Source: an uncultured Thermofilaceae archaeon (GTDB lineage: Archaea; Thermoproteota; Thermoprotei; Thermofilales; Thermofilaceae). From it: 64,000 nt of DNA. Every line of letters begins with the position of its first letter. Within the stretch, counting starts at the first letter, position 1. The DNA lies in contig CALHPJ010000011.1 of assembly GCA_938036345.1 (NCBI GenBank), forward strand, positions 1 to 64,000. The letters are read 5' to 3'. The notes below the pieces were generated by a model. The model saw nothing but the letters and a program-made list of their open reading frames with translations. It was not told where the DNA came from and did not search any database. Shown here one piece after another: positions 15,921-23,537 of this stretch. Position numbers and translations under genes: made by a program.

Positions 15921-16652
15921 CTAACTTCTCCCCTCCGCTTTACGGGGTCTTTCCTGCTCTTTTGCACTTAAAATATTTTTCAAGTAGCGGTCTCCATCGA
16001 CCTTAAGTACGTTCACGAGTATTTCTCTGATGAACTCGTCTGAGGGTACCACACGTATTGCGTTAAACTTCATACTCAACGCGTGCTTTAGAGTTTCTTT
16101 TTCCAACCGGTTCCTAACATCCCCGCCGGCGATTGCTTGAGCAACCCTGAAAGCTATGTAGAATCTCTTAAAGCCGTTTATCTTGTGAGAAAGATTCGGC
16201 AACAACTCTTCTAACCTATTTAGCAGCCTAACAAGCTCGTCTTCGTGCTGAAATCCGAGAAGGGTACTTGTAGCTGCAAGCCTGGCAATTCGAAACACGG
16301 TGTTCTCATCAATGCTTCCAAACTCTTCTTCGATGGACTCGAGCCCCTCACCCTTCTTTAGTCTTTCAGCCGCTCTTTCAGCCTTTTCTTCTAGGCTGAA
16401 TACACGTTTGTAGAGGTCGGGGTACTCGTCGGGACTTAATCCCAACCCATACCTGGCTATTACGTAAACAGTGCACATTTCTTTGTCGAAAATATTTACC
16501 TTAGTCCAACCTCTAATCGGCTCGATGCCAGAGGTGTTGTAAAGCTCTTCTAGCCTTCTCACAGCGCCTTCCCGATCTACTATGGAGCCTTTAACTATCT
16601 CAGAAATAAGAGTTAGGCTAGCCTCTATCCTCCCCCCGTGCAGATGCTTCAC
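15921..16652 (-). CDS. Conserved crenarchaeal-type hypothetical protein (possibly DUF2192)
   Basis: A 243-residue, predominantly helical soluble protein with no recognisable catalytic motif. Features seen: an N-terminal LTLISEIVKGSIVDREGAVRRL helix, a GWTKVNIFDKEMCTVYVIARYGLGLSPDEYPD segment in two parts, and a basic C-terminus (KEQERPRKAEGRS). The size and composition resemble the crenarchaeal DUF2192 group, but this is from memory and not firm. It overlaps the end of L10e by 4 nt and precedes the RAD55-like ATPase by 2 nt, so it is in an operon with them. Confidence 0.6.
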   Translation of the reverse strand: MKHLHGGRIEASLTLISEIVKGSIVDREGAVRRLEELYNTSGIEPIRGWTKVNIFDKEMCTVYVIARYGLGLSPDEYPDLYKRVFSLEEKAERAAERLKKGEGLESIEEEFGSIDENTVFRIARLAATSTLLGFQHEDELVRLLNRLEELLPNLSHKINGFKRFYIAFRVAQAIAGGDVRNRLEKETLKHALSMKFNAIRVVPSDEFIREILVNVLKVDGDRYLKNILSAKEQERPRKAEGRS

Positions 16653-17164
16653 GCGGGCGTCCCCTTACTCTCTACGATGATCCTACACGGAAACGGGATT
16701 TTCGATGAAGCCCTGCGGAGGGCTTCCTTAGCTTGCTCCACATTGTTTGCGTTGACCCGTACCAGCATCAACACTTGGCCGTTTTCAACTCTCGCGGCTC
16801 TTCCCACCGGGGCCCCAAATGATAGTCTCATACCATCCTGAAGTCGGTCGGCACCGGCCATAGCCATCATTTTATTTTCTCTTAAAATGTGGTGGGGGAA
16901 TACGCAAATCTTGAGGTAATAGTTCTGTTCACCGAGTTTCGCGGTAAGATACTTGTTGGCGATTTGCCTAGAAGCCTCTAAGGCGTTCTGCCTCACCTGT
17001 CCTGAACGCAGGGTGACTAGCTTAACCGTATGAGAAAAATCGCCCTTGGGATTACCTAAGTCGAACTTGGGTATAGTTACTGGGGGTATGCTCTTGATAT
17101 ACTCTAGCCTAGTGTAAGGCGGCGTGTCGAACCTCCTATAGCAGCGGCCCGGCCTAAGCGGCAT
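16649..17164 (-). CDS. rpl10e: Ribosomal protein L10e (uL16 family)
   Basis: Large-subunit protein of the L16/L10e family, positioned near the A-site tRNA and the peptidyl-transferase region. The 171-residue sequence begins MPLRPGRCYRRFDTPPYTR, as in archaeal L10e, and shows the conserved ICVFPHHILRENKMMAMAG and DRLQDGMRLSFGAPVGRAAR segments in order. Length is normal. It lies between trmJ (33-nt gap) and the hypothetical gene (4-nt overlap). Confidence 0.95.
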   Translation of the reverse strand: MPLRPGRCYRRFDTPPYTRLEYIKSIPPVTIPKFDLGNPKGDFSHTVKLVTLRSGQVRQNALEASRQIANKYLTAKLGEQNYYLKICVFPHHILRENKMMAMAGADRLQDGMRLSFGAPVGRAARVENGQVLMLVRVNANNVEQAKEALRRASSKIPFPCRIIVESKGTPA

Positions 17165-17196
17165 ATTTTACACCCAGCTCGTCGTTCCCCCTCTAT

Positions 17197-17931
17197 TTAT
17201 ATTCGTTGCCCTTGTCTATCGGTTGCACTTCCAATTCTATCGTAAGCTCTCCTGATGACTCCCAGAAGCATTCGAACGTCAGCGTCTGTGAAAGGCGATC
17301 CCCCTATAAGTCTTCTAATCATTACGCAAGCTCTCTCAGCCCGCTCCTCGCTGCCGCCTAGAGTCAATATTAGGTTTCTCCAGTAGTGGAGGAGGGTTTC
17401 GACCTCCTCCCGCCTAGGCAGTCTCCGCGGAGAGGGTGTTGGGCAGGTTTGCTTGTAAATCTCGTAAAATATGATAGCCGACGCGTGTGAGACGTTCATT
17501 ACCGGGTAATCCGGATTCGCCGGTATAGATACTACTATGTCGCAGAGGGATAGTTCGCTGTTTGTGAGTCCAATGTCTTCCCTCCCCAGGACTACTAATA
17601 TGCTCCCCTCTTGTTGGGCAATCCTCCCGGCGAACTCAGCCGGCGTTATCCACCGCCTTACACTACTCAACTCCTCTGTAACGATCGCCGTAGTACCCGC
17701 AATTAAGTCGTAGTACTTCTTTAGATCTTCCAAGCTTGGAACTATACGCGCCTCGGACAGCACGTCCTGAGCATGGGCAGCGAAGCGGAAAGCTTCGCTT
17801 CCAATTTTACAGCGGGGCTTTACAAGCACCAGCTTGCTTAAACCGAAGTTCTTCATGCACCTGGCAACGTAACCTACGTTTATTTCGTAAAGGGGCTCTA
17901 CAAAAGCCACTGTTATATCTTCAAGCCTCAT
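17197..17931 (-). CDS. trmJ: TrmJ-type tRNA 2'-O-methyltransferase (SPOUT family)
   Basis: SPOUT-class methyltransferase expected to methylate the 2'-O of tRNA residue 32. Motif 1 NVGYVARCMKNFGLSKLVLV lies near residues 18-37. The SAM-binding knot motifs are VVLGREDIGLTNSEL (about 115) and VSIPANPDYPVMNVSHA (about 134), followed by a helical C-terminal extension used for dimer or tRNA contacts. The length of 244 residues matches archaeal TrmJ. It is the first gene of the minus-strand L10e operon. Confidence 0.88.
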   Translation of the reverse strand: MRLEDITVAFVEPLYEINVGYVARCMKNFGLSKLVLVKPRCKIGSEAFRFAAHAQDVLSEARIVPSLEDLKKYYDLIAGTTAIVTEELSSVRRWITPAEFAGRIAQQEGSILVVLGREDIGLTNSELSLCDIVVSIPANPDYPVMNVSHASAIIFYEIYKQTCPTPSPRRLPRREEVETLLHYWRNLILTLGGSEERAERACVMIRRLIGGSPFTDADVRMLLGVIRRAYDRIGSATDRQGQRI

Positions 17932-18275
17932 GTTCTCCTACCCGAGGCAGGTAGCCAAACTAAGCGGTAAGCTCTTCGGTTCAATACGGTAAAACTGGTG
18001 AAATATCGGTCGAGACAGGTTCGCTCACCGCTCGCTTCGTCTCTTCCTACCTCATCCATTCTCTATAAGGCTGATGCGTATTAAAGTTTTGCTACTAGGG
18101 ATCTGCAGCCATCTGCAGTAAAAGGGGATGCGGGAGTGCCGTGTTTCTCGACGCATCTATATTACGGAAGAATTGAGCGAGGTCGCTCCGCTTCCGGGGT
18201 TGCAGATTAGCTTGGCCATCGCCATTGTCCATAGATTTTTAAGTCAGAAGCTCGGTGAAGGCAGAGGTGTGCATT
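17932..18275. promoter_or_regulatory. 344-bp divergent intergenic region (trmJ / aIF5B)
   Basis: No convincing RNA or protein gene is visible. A TATA-like GATTTTTAAG near 18233-18242 lies about 27-33 nt before the ATG at 18276 and suits aIF5B. Another TATA-like GTATTAAAG occurs at 18078. A tandem pair of ATCTGCAG octamers (18101-18108 and 18111-18118) follows it. A 67-codon open frame from 18128 overlaps the aIF5B start but has no recognisable sequence. Confidence 0.5.
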
Positions 18276-20069
18276 ATGAGCGAGCAGGAGTTCATCCGAG
18301 CACCTATCCTAGTGGTGCTCGGGCACGTTGATGTAGGGAAAACAACGCTCTTGGATAGGATCAGGGGCACCGCTGTAGCCAAGCGGGAACCGGGTACAAT
18401 GACTCAGCATATCGGGGCTTCCTTCCTTCCCTGGAAGGCTCTTCAGGAAATGTGCGCACCTCTCAGTAAAACGGTTAAAGCTGCTATAGAGATTCCTGGT
18501 TTTCTGGTAATAGACACCCCCGGCCACGAGGCATTCTCTAACCTTAGAAGTCGTGGTGGAAGCATAGCGGATCTAGCGGTACTGGTCGTAGACATCAATA
18601 GGGGCTTCGAGCAGCAAACTTACGAGGCGCTGGATCTGCTAGTAACCAGGCGGACACCCTTTATTGTTGCCGCAAACAAGGTGGATAGGATACCCGGCTG
18701 GAAGCCCAAACCCGGTGCCCCCTTTGTACATAGCATAGCAGAACAGGACGTCGATATCCAAGCTAAGCTCGAGGAGCTCCTATCCTCGATAATATTTGAG
18801 CTTAACAAAGCGGGATTTAGGGCGGATCGCTACGACCGTATAAGAGATTTTACTAGAACGGTGGCAATTGTTCCAATAAGCGCGCTCACCGGGGAAGGTG
18901 TACCAGACCTTATGCTGGTTCTTGCCGGTCTGGCTCAGAGGTTTCTTATCGGCAGGTTGAAGGTTAAAGCAGGGCCGGGGAGGGGTGTAGTACTGGAAGT
19001 CAAAGAAGTAGCCGGGTTAGGGACCACAGTTGCTGTAATACTTTACGAGGGGATCCTTAGAAAAGGTGACAACGTAGTTGTAGGCGGACTAGACAAGCCG
19101 GTGGTGACCAAGGTGAGAGCTATCCTAATGCCTAAACCGCTGGATGAAATGAGGTCACCTGAAGATAGATTTATGACTGTAGATGAAGTGAGAGCCGCCG
19201 CTGGAGTGCTCGTTATAGCTCAGGGCTTAGAAGGGGCTTTCTCGGGAGCACCTTTTTATGTGTTCTACGATGAAAGCGAAGCCGAAAAACTTACACACGA
19301 AGTGCAGGAGGAGCTAGCCTCTGTAAGAATCTCAAGGGATATCTGCGGAGTAGTCGTAAAAGCCGATACCCTTGGCACACTCGAGGCGCTTGTAAACTAC
19401 CTGAACAGGATGAAAGTTCCTGTTAGATACGCGGACATAGGCCCGGTTGTAAGAAGGGATGTGGTGGAAGCGACCGTAGTAAAAACATGTGACCGCTTGA
19501 GGGCTGCCGTTCTGGCTTTCAATATCAAGGTTACGGACGAAGCAGAGCTTGAAGCTAAAGTTAACGGGGTAAGAATATTTCAAAACAACATCATTTATCG
19601 TTTAGTCGAGGAATATGTAAACTGGTACGAGAGCGAAAGGCAGCAGGAGAAAATGATGGAAATGGGCAAACTAATTCTTCCGGGAAAGATTAAGCTCTTA
19701 CCCGGATACGTCTTTAGAAGAAGCGATCCCGCTATCGTGGGTGTGAAGGTATTAGTCGGAAGGGTGAAAAAGGGGTACCCGCTGCTCACAAGAGACGGTA
19801 AAAAGATTGGCGAAATACTGCAGCTACAGGAGCATAAGAGGCCTCTCGACCAAGCGAGCGCGGGGCAGGAGGTGGCCATGTCCATAAGGGGGGATATCAT
19901 CGTTGGAAGGCACGTTAAGGAGGGAGATACTTTATACGTTGACGTGCCTCTAGAACACGCTGAGAGACTACTGGAGAAGTATTCGGCCGAGTTAAGCGAG
20001 GAGGAGATAGAAATTTTAAAGAAAATTAGACTTTTAAAGCTGGGCTTGATCGATTCCCTCCCCCCTTAA
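18276..20069 (+). CDS. infB: Translation initiation factor aIF5B (IF2 homologue)
   Basis: GTPase that promotes subunit joining and initiator-tRNA placement. I choose the ATG at 18276 (MSEQEFIRAPIL, 597 residues): GAGGTG lies 8 nt upstream and a TATA-like box fits; an in-frame GTG at 18255 is the alternative. G motifs are GHVDVGKTTLLD, the switch-I GTMTQHIGAS, DTPGHEAF, NKVD and a G5 SALTG. Domain 2 beta-barrel, the domain 3 region and the C-terminal domain with QLQEHKRPLDQASAGQEVAMS follow. No bacterial-type long N-terminal extension is present, as expected for archaea. An intervening ncRNA candidate and IS remnant separate it from S6e. Confidence 0.95.
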   Translation: MSEQEFIRAPILVVLGHVDVGKTTLLDRIRGTAVAKREPGTMTQHIGASFLPWKALQEMCAPLSKTVKAAIEIPGFLVIDTPGHEAFSNLRSRGGSIADLAVLVVDINRGFEQQTYEALDLLVTRRTPFIVAANKVDRIPGWKPKPGAPFVHSIAEQDVDIQAKLEELLSSIIFELNKAGFRADRYDRIRDFTRTVAIVPISALTGEGVPDLMLVLAGLAQRFLIGRLKVKAGPGRGVVLEVKEVAGLGTTVAVILYEGILRKGDNVVVGGLDKPVVTKVRAILMPKPLDEMRSPEDRFMTVDEVRAAAGVLVIAQGLEGAFSGAPFYVFYDESEAEKLTHEVQEELASVRISRDICGVVVKADTLGTLEALVNYLNRMKVPVRYADIGPVVRRDVVEATVVKTCDRLRAAVLAFNIKVTDEAELEAKVNGVRIFQNNIIYRLVEEYVNWYESERQQEKMMEMGKLILPGKIKLLPGYVFRRSDPAIVGVKVLVGRVKKGYPLLTRDGKKIGEILQLQEHKRPLDQASAGQEVAMSIRGDIIVGRHVKEGDTLYVDVPLEHAERLLEKYSAELSEEEIEILKKIRLLKLGLIDSLPP

Positions 20070-20114
20070 CTTATCCCTCTTTGATTGAAAGGGATTTTGA
20101 CGCCGGTAACAGCA

Positions 20115-20123
20115 GTTTAAAAG
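20115..20123 (+). promoter_or_regulatory. TATA-like box before structured RNA candidate
   Basis: GTTTAAAAG sits in an otherwise GC-rich region about 25 nt before the first hairpins of the RNA candidate at about 20143. Confidence 0.55.
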
Positions 20124-20142
20124 TAACATGCCCATAGGTGGT

Positions 20143-20450
20143 GGCGCCGAAGGGGGAACTCCGCGCGCTGGGGGAGGCGGCTACGGAGTTTCAGAGGTCG
20201 CCCGGAGAGCCCGGGCGGTGGCTCCCCGCCCCGGTTCAAGGCTGCTTTCTCCGCCAGCCCTGAACTGCGCGTAAACTACAACACGCGAGAGCCGGGGGGT
20301 AAGTCACCCACAGCGGCCCGAAGCCGCCGGGCTTAATTAAGCTGGTGAGAGGTCCAGTGAGGCTGACCCAATGCTCCTAGCCGCGCCCAACCATTTAGGG
20401 GTAGTAAACGGGTTGTAGCTAGGGCCGGCTACCAGAGCGAGCAGTAAGCG
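20143..20450 (+). ncRNA. GC-rich structured RNA candidate of unidentified family
   Basis: About 300 bp with no open reading frame, high GC and successive helices. AACTCCG (about 20158) pairs with CGGAGTT (about 20183). CGCCCGG pairs with CCGGGCG (about 20191-20209). GTTCA-GGCTG pairs with CAGCC-TGAAC (about 20234-20264). GCGGC pairs with GCCGC (about 20312-20326). CCTAGC pairs with GCTAGG (about 20377-20425) around an inner CAACC/GGTTG. A TATA-like box precedes it at the right distance. Elements such as GGGGGAACTCCGC and CAGCCCTGAAC are reminiscent of archaeal RNase P RNA, but I could not assemble the conserved P4 and CR-V core, so I do not name it. It lacks the SRP RNA core GGAAGGGAGCAG. The 3' boundary is uncertain because an IS605 remnant follows. 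Confidence 0.5.
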
Positions 20451-20462
20451 CTACCTCGAGTT

Positions 20463-20642
20463 GCCGCCGCTAGCTAGTACGTGAACTCTATGCACTTTTC
20501 ATCAACCTGCCCCTCTGTTCAGGCGGCACGGCTGCCTATGGGCAGGCTGGTGAGGTGCGGGAAGTGCGAGGCGGTCATGACCGCGGCGTCGTAGCAGCGC
20601 TTAGCCTTTGAATGCAGGGGCCACGGGGTCCGAGGGGGTTAA
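20463..20642 (+). pseudogene. tnpB C-terminal fragment (pseudogene)
   Basis: A frame beginning at 20463 reads YVNSMHFSSTCPSVQ, then RLPMGRLVRCGKCEAVM, a TAG at 20592, and RLAFECRGHG before TAA at 20640. This corresponds to the strand leading into the TnpB zinc ribbon and the following RuvC-III end. A further stop (TAG) lies just before YVNS. The first zinc CxxC pair is damaged (CPSV) while the second (CGKC) is intact. The fragment is more decayed than the copy at 11763 and cannot be functional. Confidence 0.72.
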
Positions 20643-20718
20643 GCTCTCGGCTGGAAGCCGAGAGAAATGTGGCCAAGAGCTACGTAGCCCATTAAAGGCT
20701 GCGTGGCTCAGAACCCTC
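20619..20718 (+). ncRNA. Omega-RNA-like 3' module of the IS605 remnant
   Basis: Directly after the tnpB fragment, GGCCAC (20619-20624) pairs with GTGGCC (20669-20674) around a 9-bp hairpin CTCTCGGCT/AGCCGAGAG (20644-20664). Next comes an 11-bp right-end hairpin GAGCTACGTAG (20677-20687) / CTGCGTGGCTC (20699-20709) and AGAACCCTC. This layout matches the transposon-end guide RNAs used by TnpB proteins. Whether it is transcribed is unknown. Confidence 0.6.
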
Positions 20719-20745
20719 CAACCCCAATAATAGTAGAGTAAAAGG

Positions 20746-20754
20746 CTTTTATAC
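20746..20754 (+). promoter_or_regulatory. TATA-like box for S6e-aIF2 gamma operon
   Basis: CTTTTATAC is centred about 24 nt before the GTG at 20774, fitting a leaderless transcript and deciding the S6e start. Confidence 0.6.
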
Positions 20755-20773
20755 ACTGTTGCAACTTGCCAAT

Positions 20774-21124
20774 GTGCCAGAGTTTAAAGTTGTGATCGCG
20801 GATCCGAAAACCGGGAAGGCGGAGCAAGTAGAGGTAAAAGGCGATAACGCTGCGCGTCTCATAGGCCACAAAATAGGCGATATTATCGATGGTAGTATCC
20901 TAGGTAAACCAGGTTTAAAACTTAGAATTACTGGGGGGAGCGGTAAAGCTGGCGAGCCGATGCTTCCCTTCGTCCCCGGTGGAGTCAAAAAGTACATCCT
21001 ACTTTCAAGACCCCCCGGGTTCCATCCGCGTGAAAAAGGTGAGCGTAGAAGGAAGTTCGTTAGGGGTAGCGTAATAACCGATGAAATAGTACAGGTCAAC
21101 GCAGTGATAGTTGAGGGGGTATAG
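20774..21124 (+). CDS. rps6e: Ribosomal protein S6e
   Basis: Small-subunit ribosomal protein eS6. The GTG at 20774 gives MPEFKVVIADPKTGK, the normal archaeal N-terminus (116 residues), while an upstream in-frame TTG at 20759 would add five residues and would lie too close to the TATA box. The conserved GHKIGDIIDGS, GGSGKAGEPMLPFVPGGVKK and RPPGFHPREKGERRRK segments are present. The stop abuts the TTG start of aIF2 gamma, so the two are translationally coupled, a pairing common in archaea. Confidence 0.95.
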   Translation: MPEFKVVIADPKTGKAEQVEVKGDNAARLIGHKIGDIIDGSILGKPGLKLRITGGSGKAGEPMLPFVPGGVKKYILLSRPPGFHPREKGERRRKFVRGSVITDEIVQVNAVIVEGV

Positions 21125-22387
21125 TTGGAAGAACAGAGGCTTCTACAACCCCTTGTAAACATAGGGACGGCTGGGCACGTTGACCACGGCAAGACGACTT
21201 TAGTCGAAGCTCTAACCGGTATATGGACGTCCAGGTACTCCGAGGAGCTGAAGAGGGGTATTACTTTAAAGCTGGGTTACGCGGATACAACGGTTTTAAA
21301 GTGTCCATTTTGCCCCCCGCCCCAAGCGTATTACACTTCAGCTACAGCCCCCTCCGATGGCAAATGCAAATACTGCGGTAGCCAACTGGTTCCCCAACGC
21401 AAGATATCCTTTGTGGATGTTCCAGGCCACGAGATGCTGATGGCGGTTATGCTGGCTGGAGCGGCGCTCATGGATGGAGTGCTTTTCGTAATAGACTCTA
21501 TGCAGCCCTGTCCTCGACCGCAAACTAGGGAGCATTTTATGGCGCTCACGATCTCCGGTGTCCGGAACGTGATAATCATCCAAAACAAGGTAGATGTCGT
21601 AAGTAAGGAGAGGGCAATAGAAAGCTACAAGGAGATTAAGCGCTTTTTAGAGGGGACATGGGCTGAGAATGCGCCGATAATACCCGTTTCCGCTCTCCAC
21701 AAGGTTAACATTGATGCCGTTATATGGGCCATTGAAAAATTCATCCCGATTGAGAAAAGGGATCCAAACAAAGACCCACTAATGCTGGTGGCGCGAAGTT
21801 TCGATGTAAACAAGCCTGGGCTACCAGTGGAGGAAGTGAGAGGAGGGGTTCTAGGTGGGATGATAGTTCAAGGAAAGTTCGAAGTGGGCGACGAAGTAGA
21901 AATTAGGCCAGGTGTAAAGATTCCGACCAGACGGGGCAGTTTTACTTACGAGCCAGTGGTAACTGAGATCACAAGCTTGAGGTCCGGCGAGCAGGAACTG
22001 GAAGTGGCTTACCCCGGGGGGCTTGTGGGTGTCGGGACAAAGCTGGATCCCAGTTTTACTAAGGGTGATGGTATGATGGGCTGCGTTGTAGGCCGCCCTG
22101 GAGCTCTACCACCCGTGTTAAACGAAGTTAGGGTTGAGTACTCGCTTCTTGAGCGGGTTGTGGGGCTGGAGAGCGAAATGCGGGTCGAACCCTTAAGAAA
22201 AGGCGAGAACCTTATGCTCAACGTTGGAACAGCTGTCACGATCGGTGTCGTCCAAGAGGTTAGAGGTGGCGAGGCCAGCTTGATGCTGAGAGCGCCTATT
22301 TCAGCTAGCGCCGGCATGAAGGTGGCCATTAGTAGGCAGATGGCTGGAAGGTGGCGCCTGATCGGCTACGGGTTGATTAAAGGCTGA
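21125..22387 (+). CDS. Translation initiation factor aIF2 subunit gamma
   Basis: GTP-binding subunit of aIF2, which delivers initiator Met-tRNA. The 420-residue protein starts at TTG and shows GTAGHVDHGKTTLV (about 15), ELKRGITLKLGYAD (switch I), a zinc knuckle (LKCPFCPPP and GKCKYCGSQ), DVPGHEMLM, QNKVD and SALH, followed by the two beta-barrels with PVVTEITSL and the SASAGMKVAISRQ end. Length is standard. It is the second gene of the S6e operon. The permuted initiator tRNA gene it would serve is also in this window. Confidence 0.96.
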   Translation: MEEQRLLQPLVNIGTAGHVDHGKTTLVEALTGIWTSRYSEELKRGITLKLGYADTTVLKCPFCPPPQAYYTSATAPSDGKCKYCGSQLVPQRKISFVDVPGHEMLMAVMLAGAALMDGVLFVIDSMQPCPRPQTREHFMALTISGVRNVIIIQNKVDVVSKERAIESYKEIKRFLEGTWAENAPIIPVSALHKVNIDAVIWAIEKFIPIEKRDPNKDPLMLVARSFDVNKPGLPVEEVRGGVLGGMIVQGKFEVGDEVEIRPGVKIPTRRGSFTYEPVVTEITSLRSGEQELEVAYPGGLVGVGTKLDPSFTKGDGMMGCVVGRPGALPPVLNEVRVEYSLLERVVGLESEMRVEPLRKGENLMLNVGTAVTIGVVQEVRGGEASLMLRAPISASAGMKVAISRQMAGRWRLIGYGLIKG

Positions 22388-22398
22388 TCCTGCCCATC

Positions 22399-23163
22399 CT
22401 AGAGCATGCCGGCCGCTCTGAATATCAGAGCTATAAACCAGGTTGCAAGAGCCCCAACAGCGCCGCCTAGTATCGACCTTTTCCAATTGAGCTCCCCCAC
22501 TACCTTAAACATGAGAATTGTGAGAAGTAGGCTCCAAAGCCCTCCAAAATAGTCTATTGCGTCTATTAAAAGTTGAGTAGGTAATCCTACTGCATGCCCC
22601 GCGTACTGCACTCTAAAAAGGTGGGCTGCAAGCGAGTGAAACTTTGGATAAAATCCCTGGATAGACACCAGGGTGAGTTGAGGGGATATGCGAATCGCTA
22701 CCATGTAGATAAATAAAGTTACTAAAAACGTTATGAATCTGGATGAAAGGGTATAGCCAGTAGCTGAAAATACGACGAACCCCTCAATGCGAGCTCCTAA
22801 GAGGTACATTATGAGCCAGAACACAGCGAAGAAGATAAACCACGTGGCTATAAGCGCTGCAACTCTAATTGAAACGTAGGGTAGTAGGTTTGAGTAAAAA
22901 CCGCTTACCAAGTTAGTCGTAACGCCTGAGGGTGACCGGATGTATACTCCAGCAAGTAGCGCAGCGGCTATCAACGTTTGAATAAAAAAGGAAAGTATGA
23001 TCAACATGCCCGAGCTGGAAGCATCTGGATCCCTCTTAACTTCTTCAAAGAGCTCTATGGGTTCAAAGTATATTTGGTATAGTCTCTGAGCAGCTCTCAA
23101 GGAAACTTTATACACTTTTCTTGCGAAAACTTGTAAGACTTTTAGAACCGAACTGGCGTCCAT
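22399..23163 (-). CDS. Yip1-family integral membrane protein
   Basis: A 254-residue protein with a roughly 55-residue cytoplasmic N-terminus (basic, ending in LFEEVKRDPDASSSG) followed by about five or six hydrophobic segments, the last near 230-250. The spacing and the membrane core fit the YIP1 superfamily, whose archaeal members have no known function. It lies 2 nt downstream of the stand-alone RAM-domain gene on the same strand and is likely co-transcribed with it. Its 3' end converges on aIF2 gamma. Confidence 0.65.
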   Translation of the reverse strand: MDASSVLKVLQVFARKVYKVSLRAAQRLYQIYFEPIELFEEVKRDPDASSSGMLIILSFFIQTLIAAALLAGVYIRSPSGVTTNLVSGFYSNLLPYVSIRVAALIATWFIFFAVFWLIMYLLGARIEGFVVFSATGYTLSSRFITFLVTLFIYMVAIRISPQLTLVSIQGFYPKFHSLAAHLFRVQYAGHAVGLPTQLLIDAIDYFGGLWSLLLTILMFKVVGELNWKRSILGGAVGALATWFIALIFRAAGML

Positions 23164-23165
23164 AA

Positions 23166-23426
23166 CTATACGCCCACTAAAGTGACTGTGTGCTCGACCC
23201 CCTTAATGCTTCTAATGCTTGTTATTATTCTGTCCAGCTCGCTAAGCGTGCTAACCTCGATCCTAATTACGGCATCCCATATCCCGTATGTAATTAAAAC
23301 CTCCTTAACCCCATCGATTTTCTTAACCTCATCTACCACATCGTACTCATAGCCAGTTCTTATCGTGGCTAGTACAAAAGCTATCACCGATCCACTTTTC
23401 CTCTCACGGGGTATACCCTGCTGCAA
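23166..23426 (-). CDS. Stand-alone Lrp/AsnC ligand-binding (RAM) domain protein
   Basis: Only the RAM fold is present (residues 14-86: VIAFVLATIRTGYE, then VKKIDGVKEVLITYGIWDAVIRIE and SIRSIKGVEHTVTLVGV), with no helix-turn-helix. Such small ligand-binding modules form oligomers and can bind amino acids or pair with full-length Lrp proteins. The start is TTG at 23426, or possibly GTG at 23387, which would remove a non-conserved basic tail. It precedes the Yip1-like membrane protein by 2 nt; a functional link is only suggested by the operon. Confidence 0.82.
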   Translation of the reverse strand: MQQGIPRERKSGSVIAFVLATIRTGYEYDVVDEVKKIDGVKEVLITYGIWDAVIRIEVSTLSELDRIITSIRSIKGVEHTVTLVGV

Positions 23427-23537
23427 GCTCGCCCATATCCCTTTACTTGACCGAGTTTTTAAGCTTCTCTCCCCTTGCTTGATTTTTCGCTAGTCACTTA
23501 TATAACCCATTAAGCCCTTATCTGGTGAGGCTTGTTT

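Larger units (their letters stand above)
20455..20718 (+). mobile_element. Second IS605-type remnant (tnpB 3' end plus right end)
   Basis: It contains a short tnpB fragment, then a compact hairpin module and the same right-end sequence as the element at 11745-12415. Only the 3' portion survives; no tnpA or left end is visible. It ends about 28 nt before the TATA box of the S6e gene. Confidence 0.75.

Noticed and set aside
18128-18331. A 67-codon open frame upstream of and overlapping aIF5B, with an AGGGG site and a TATA-like box
   Set aside because: Its sequence resembles no family, most of the second half is an alternate frame of aIF5B, and the region is better explained as promoter.
20143-20450. 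Assignment of the structured RNA as SRP RNA
   Set aside because: The conserved SRP helix 8 sequence (GGAAGGGAGCAG) and Alu-domain motifs are absent.
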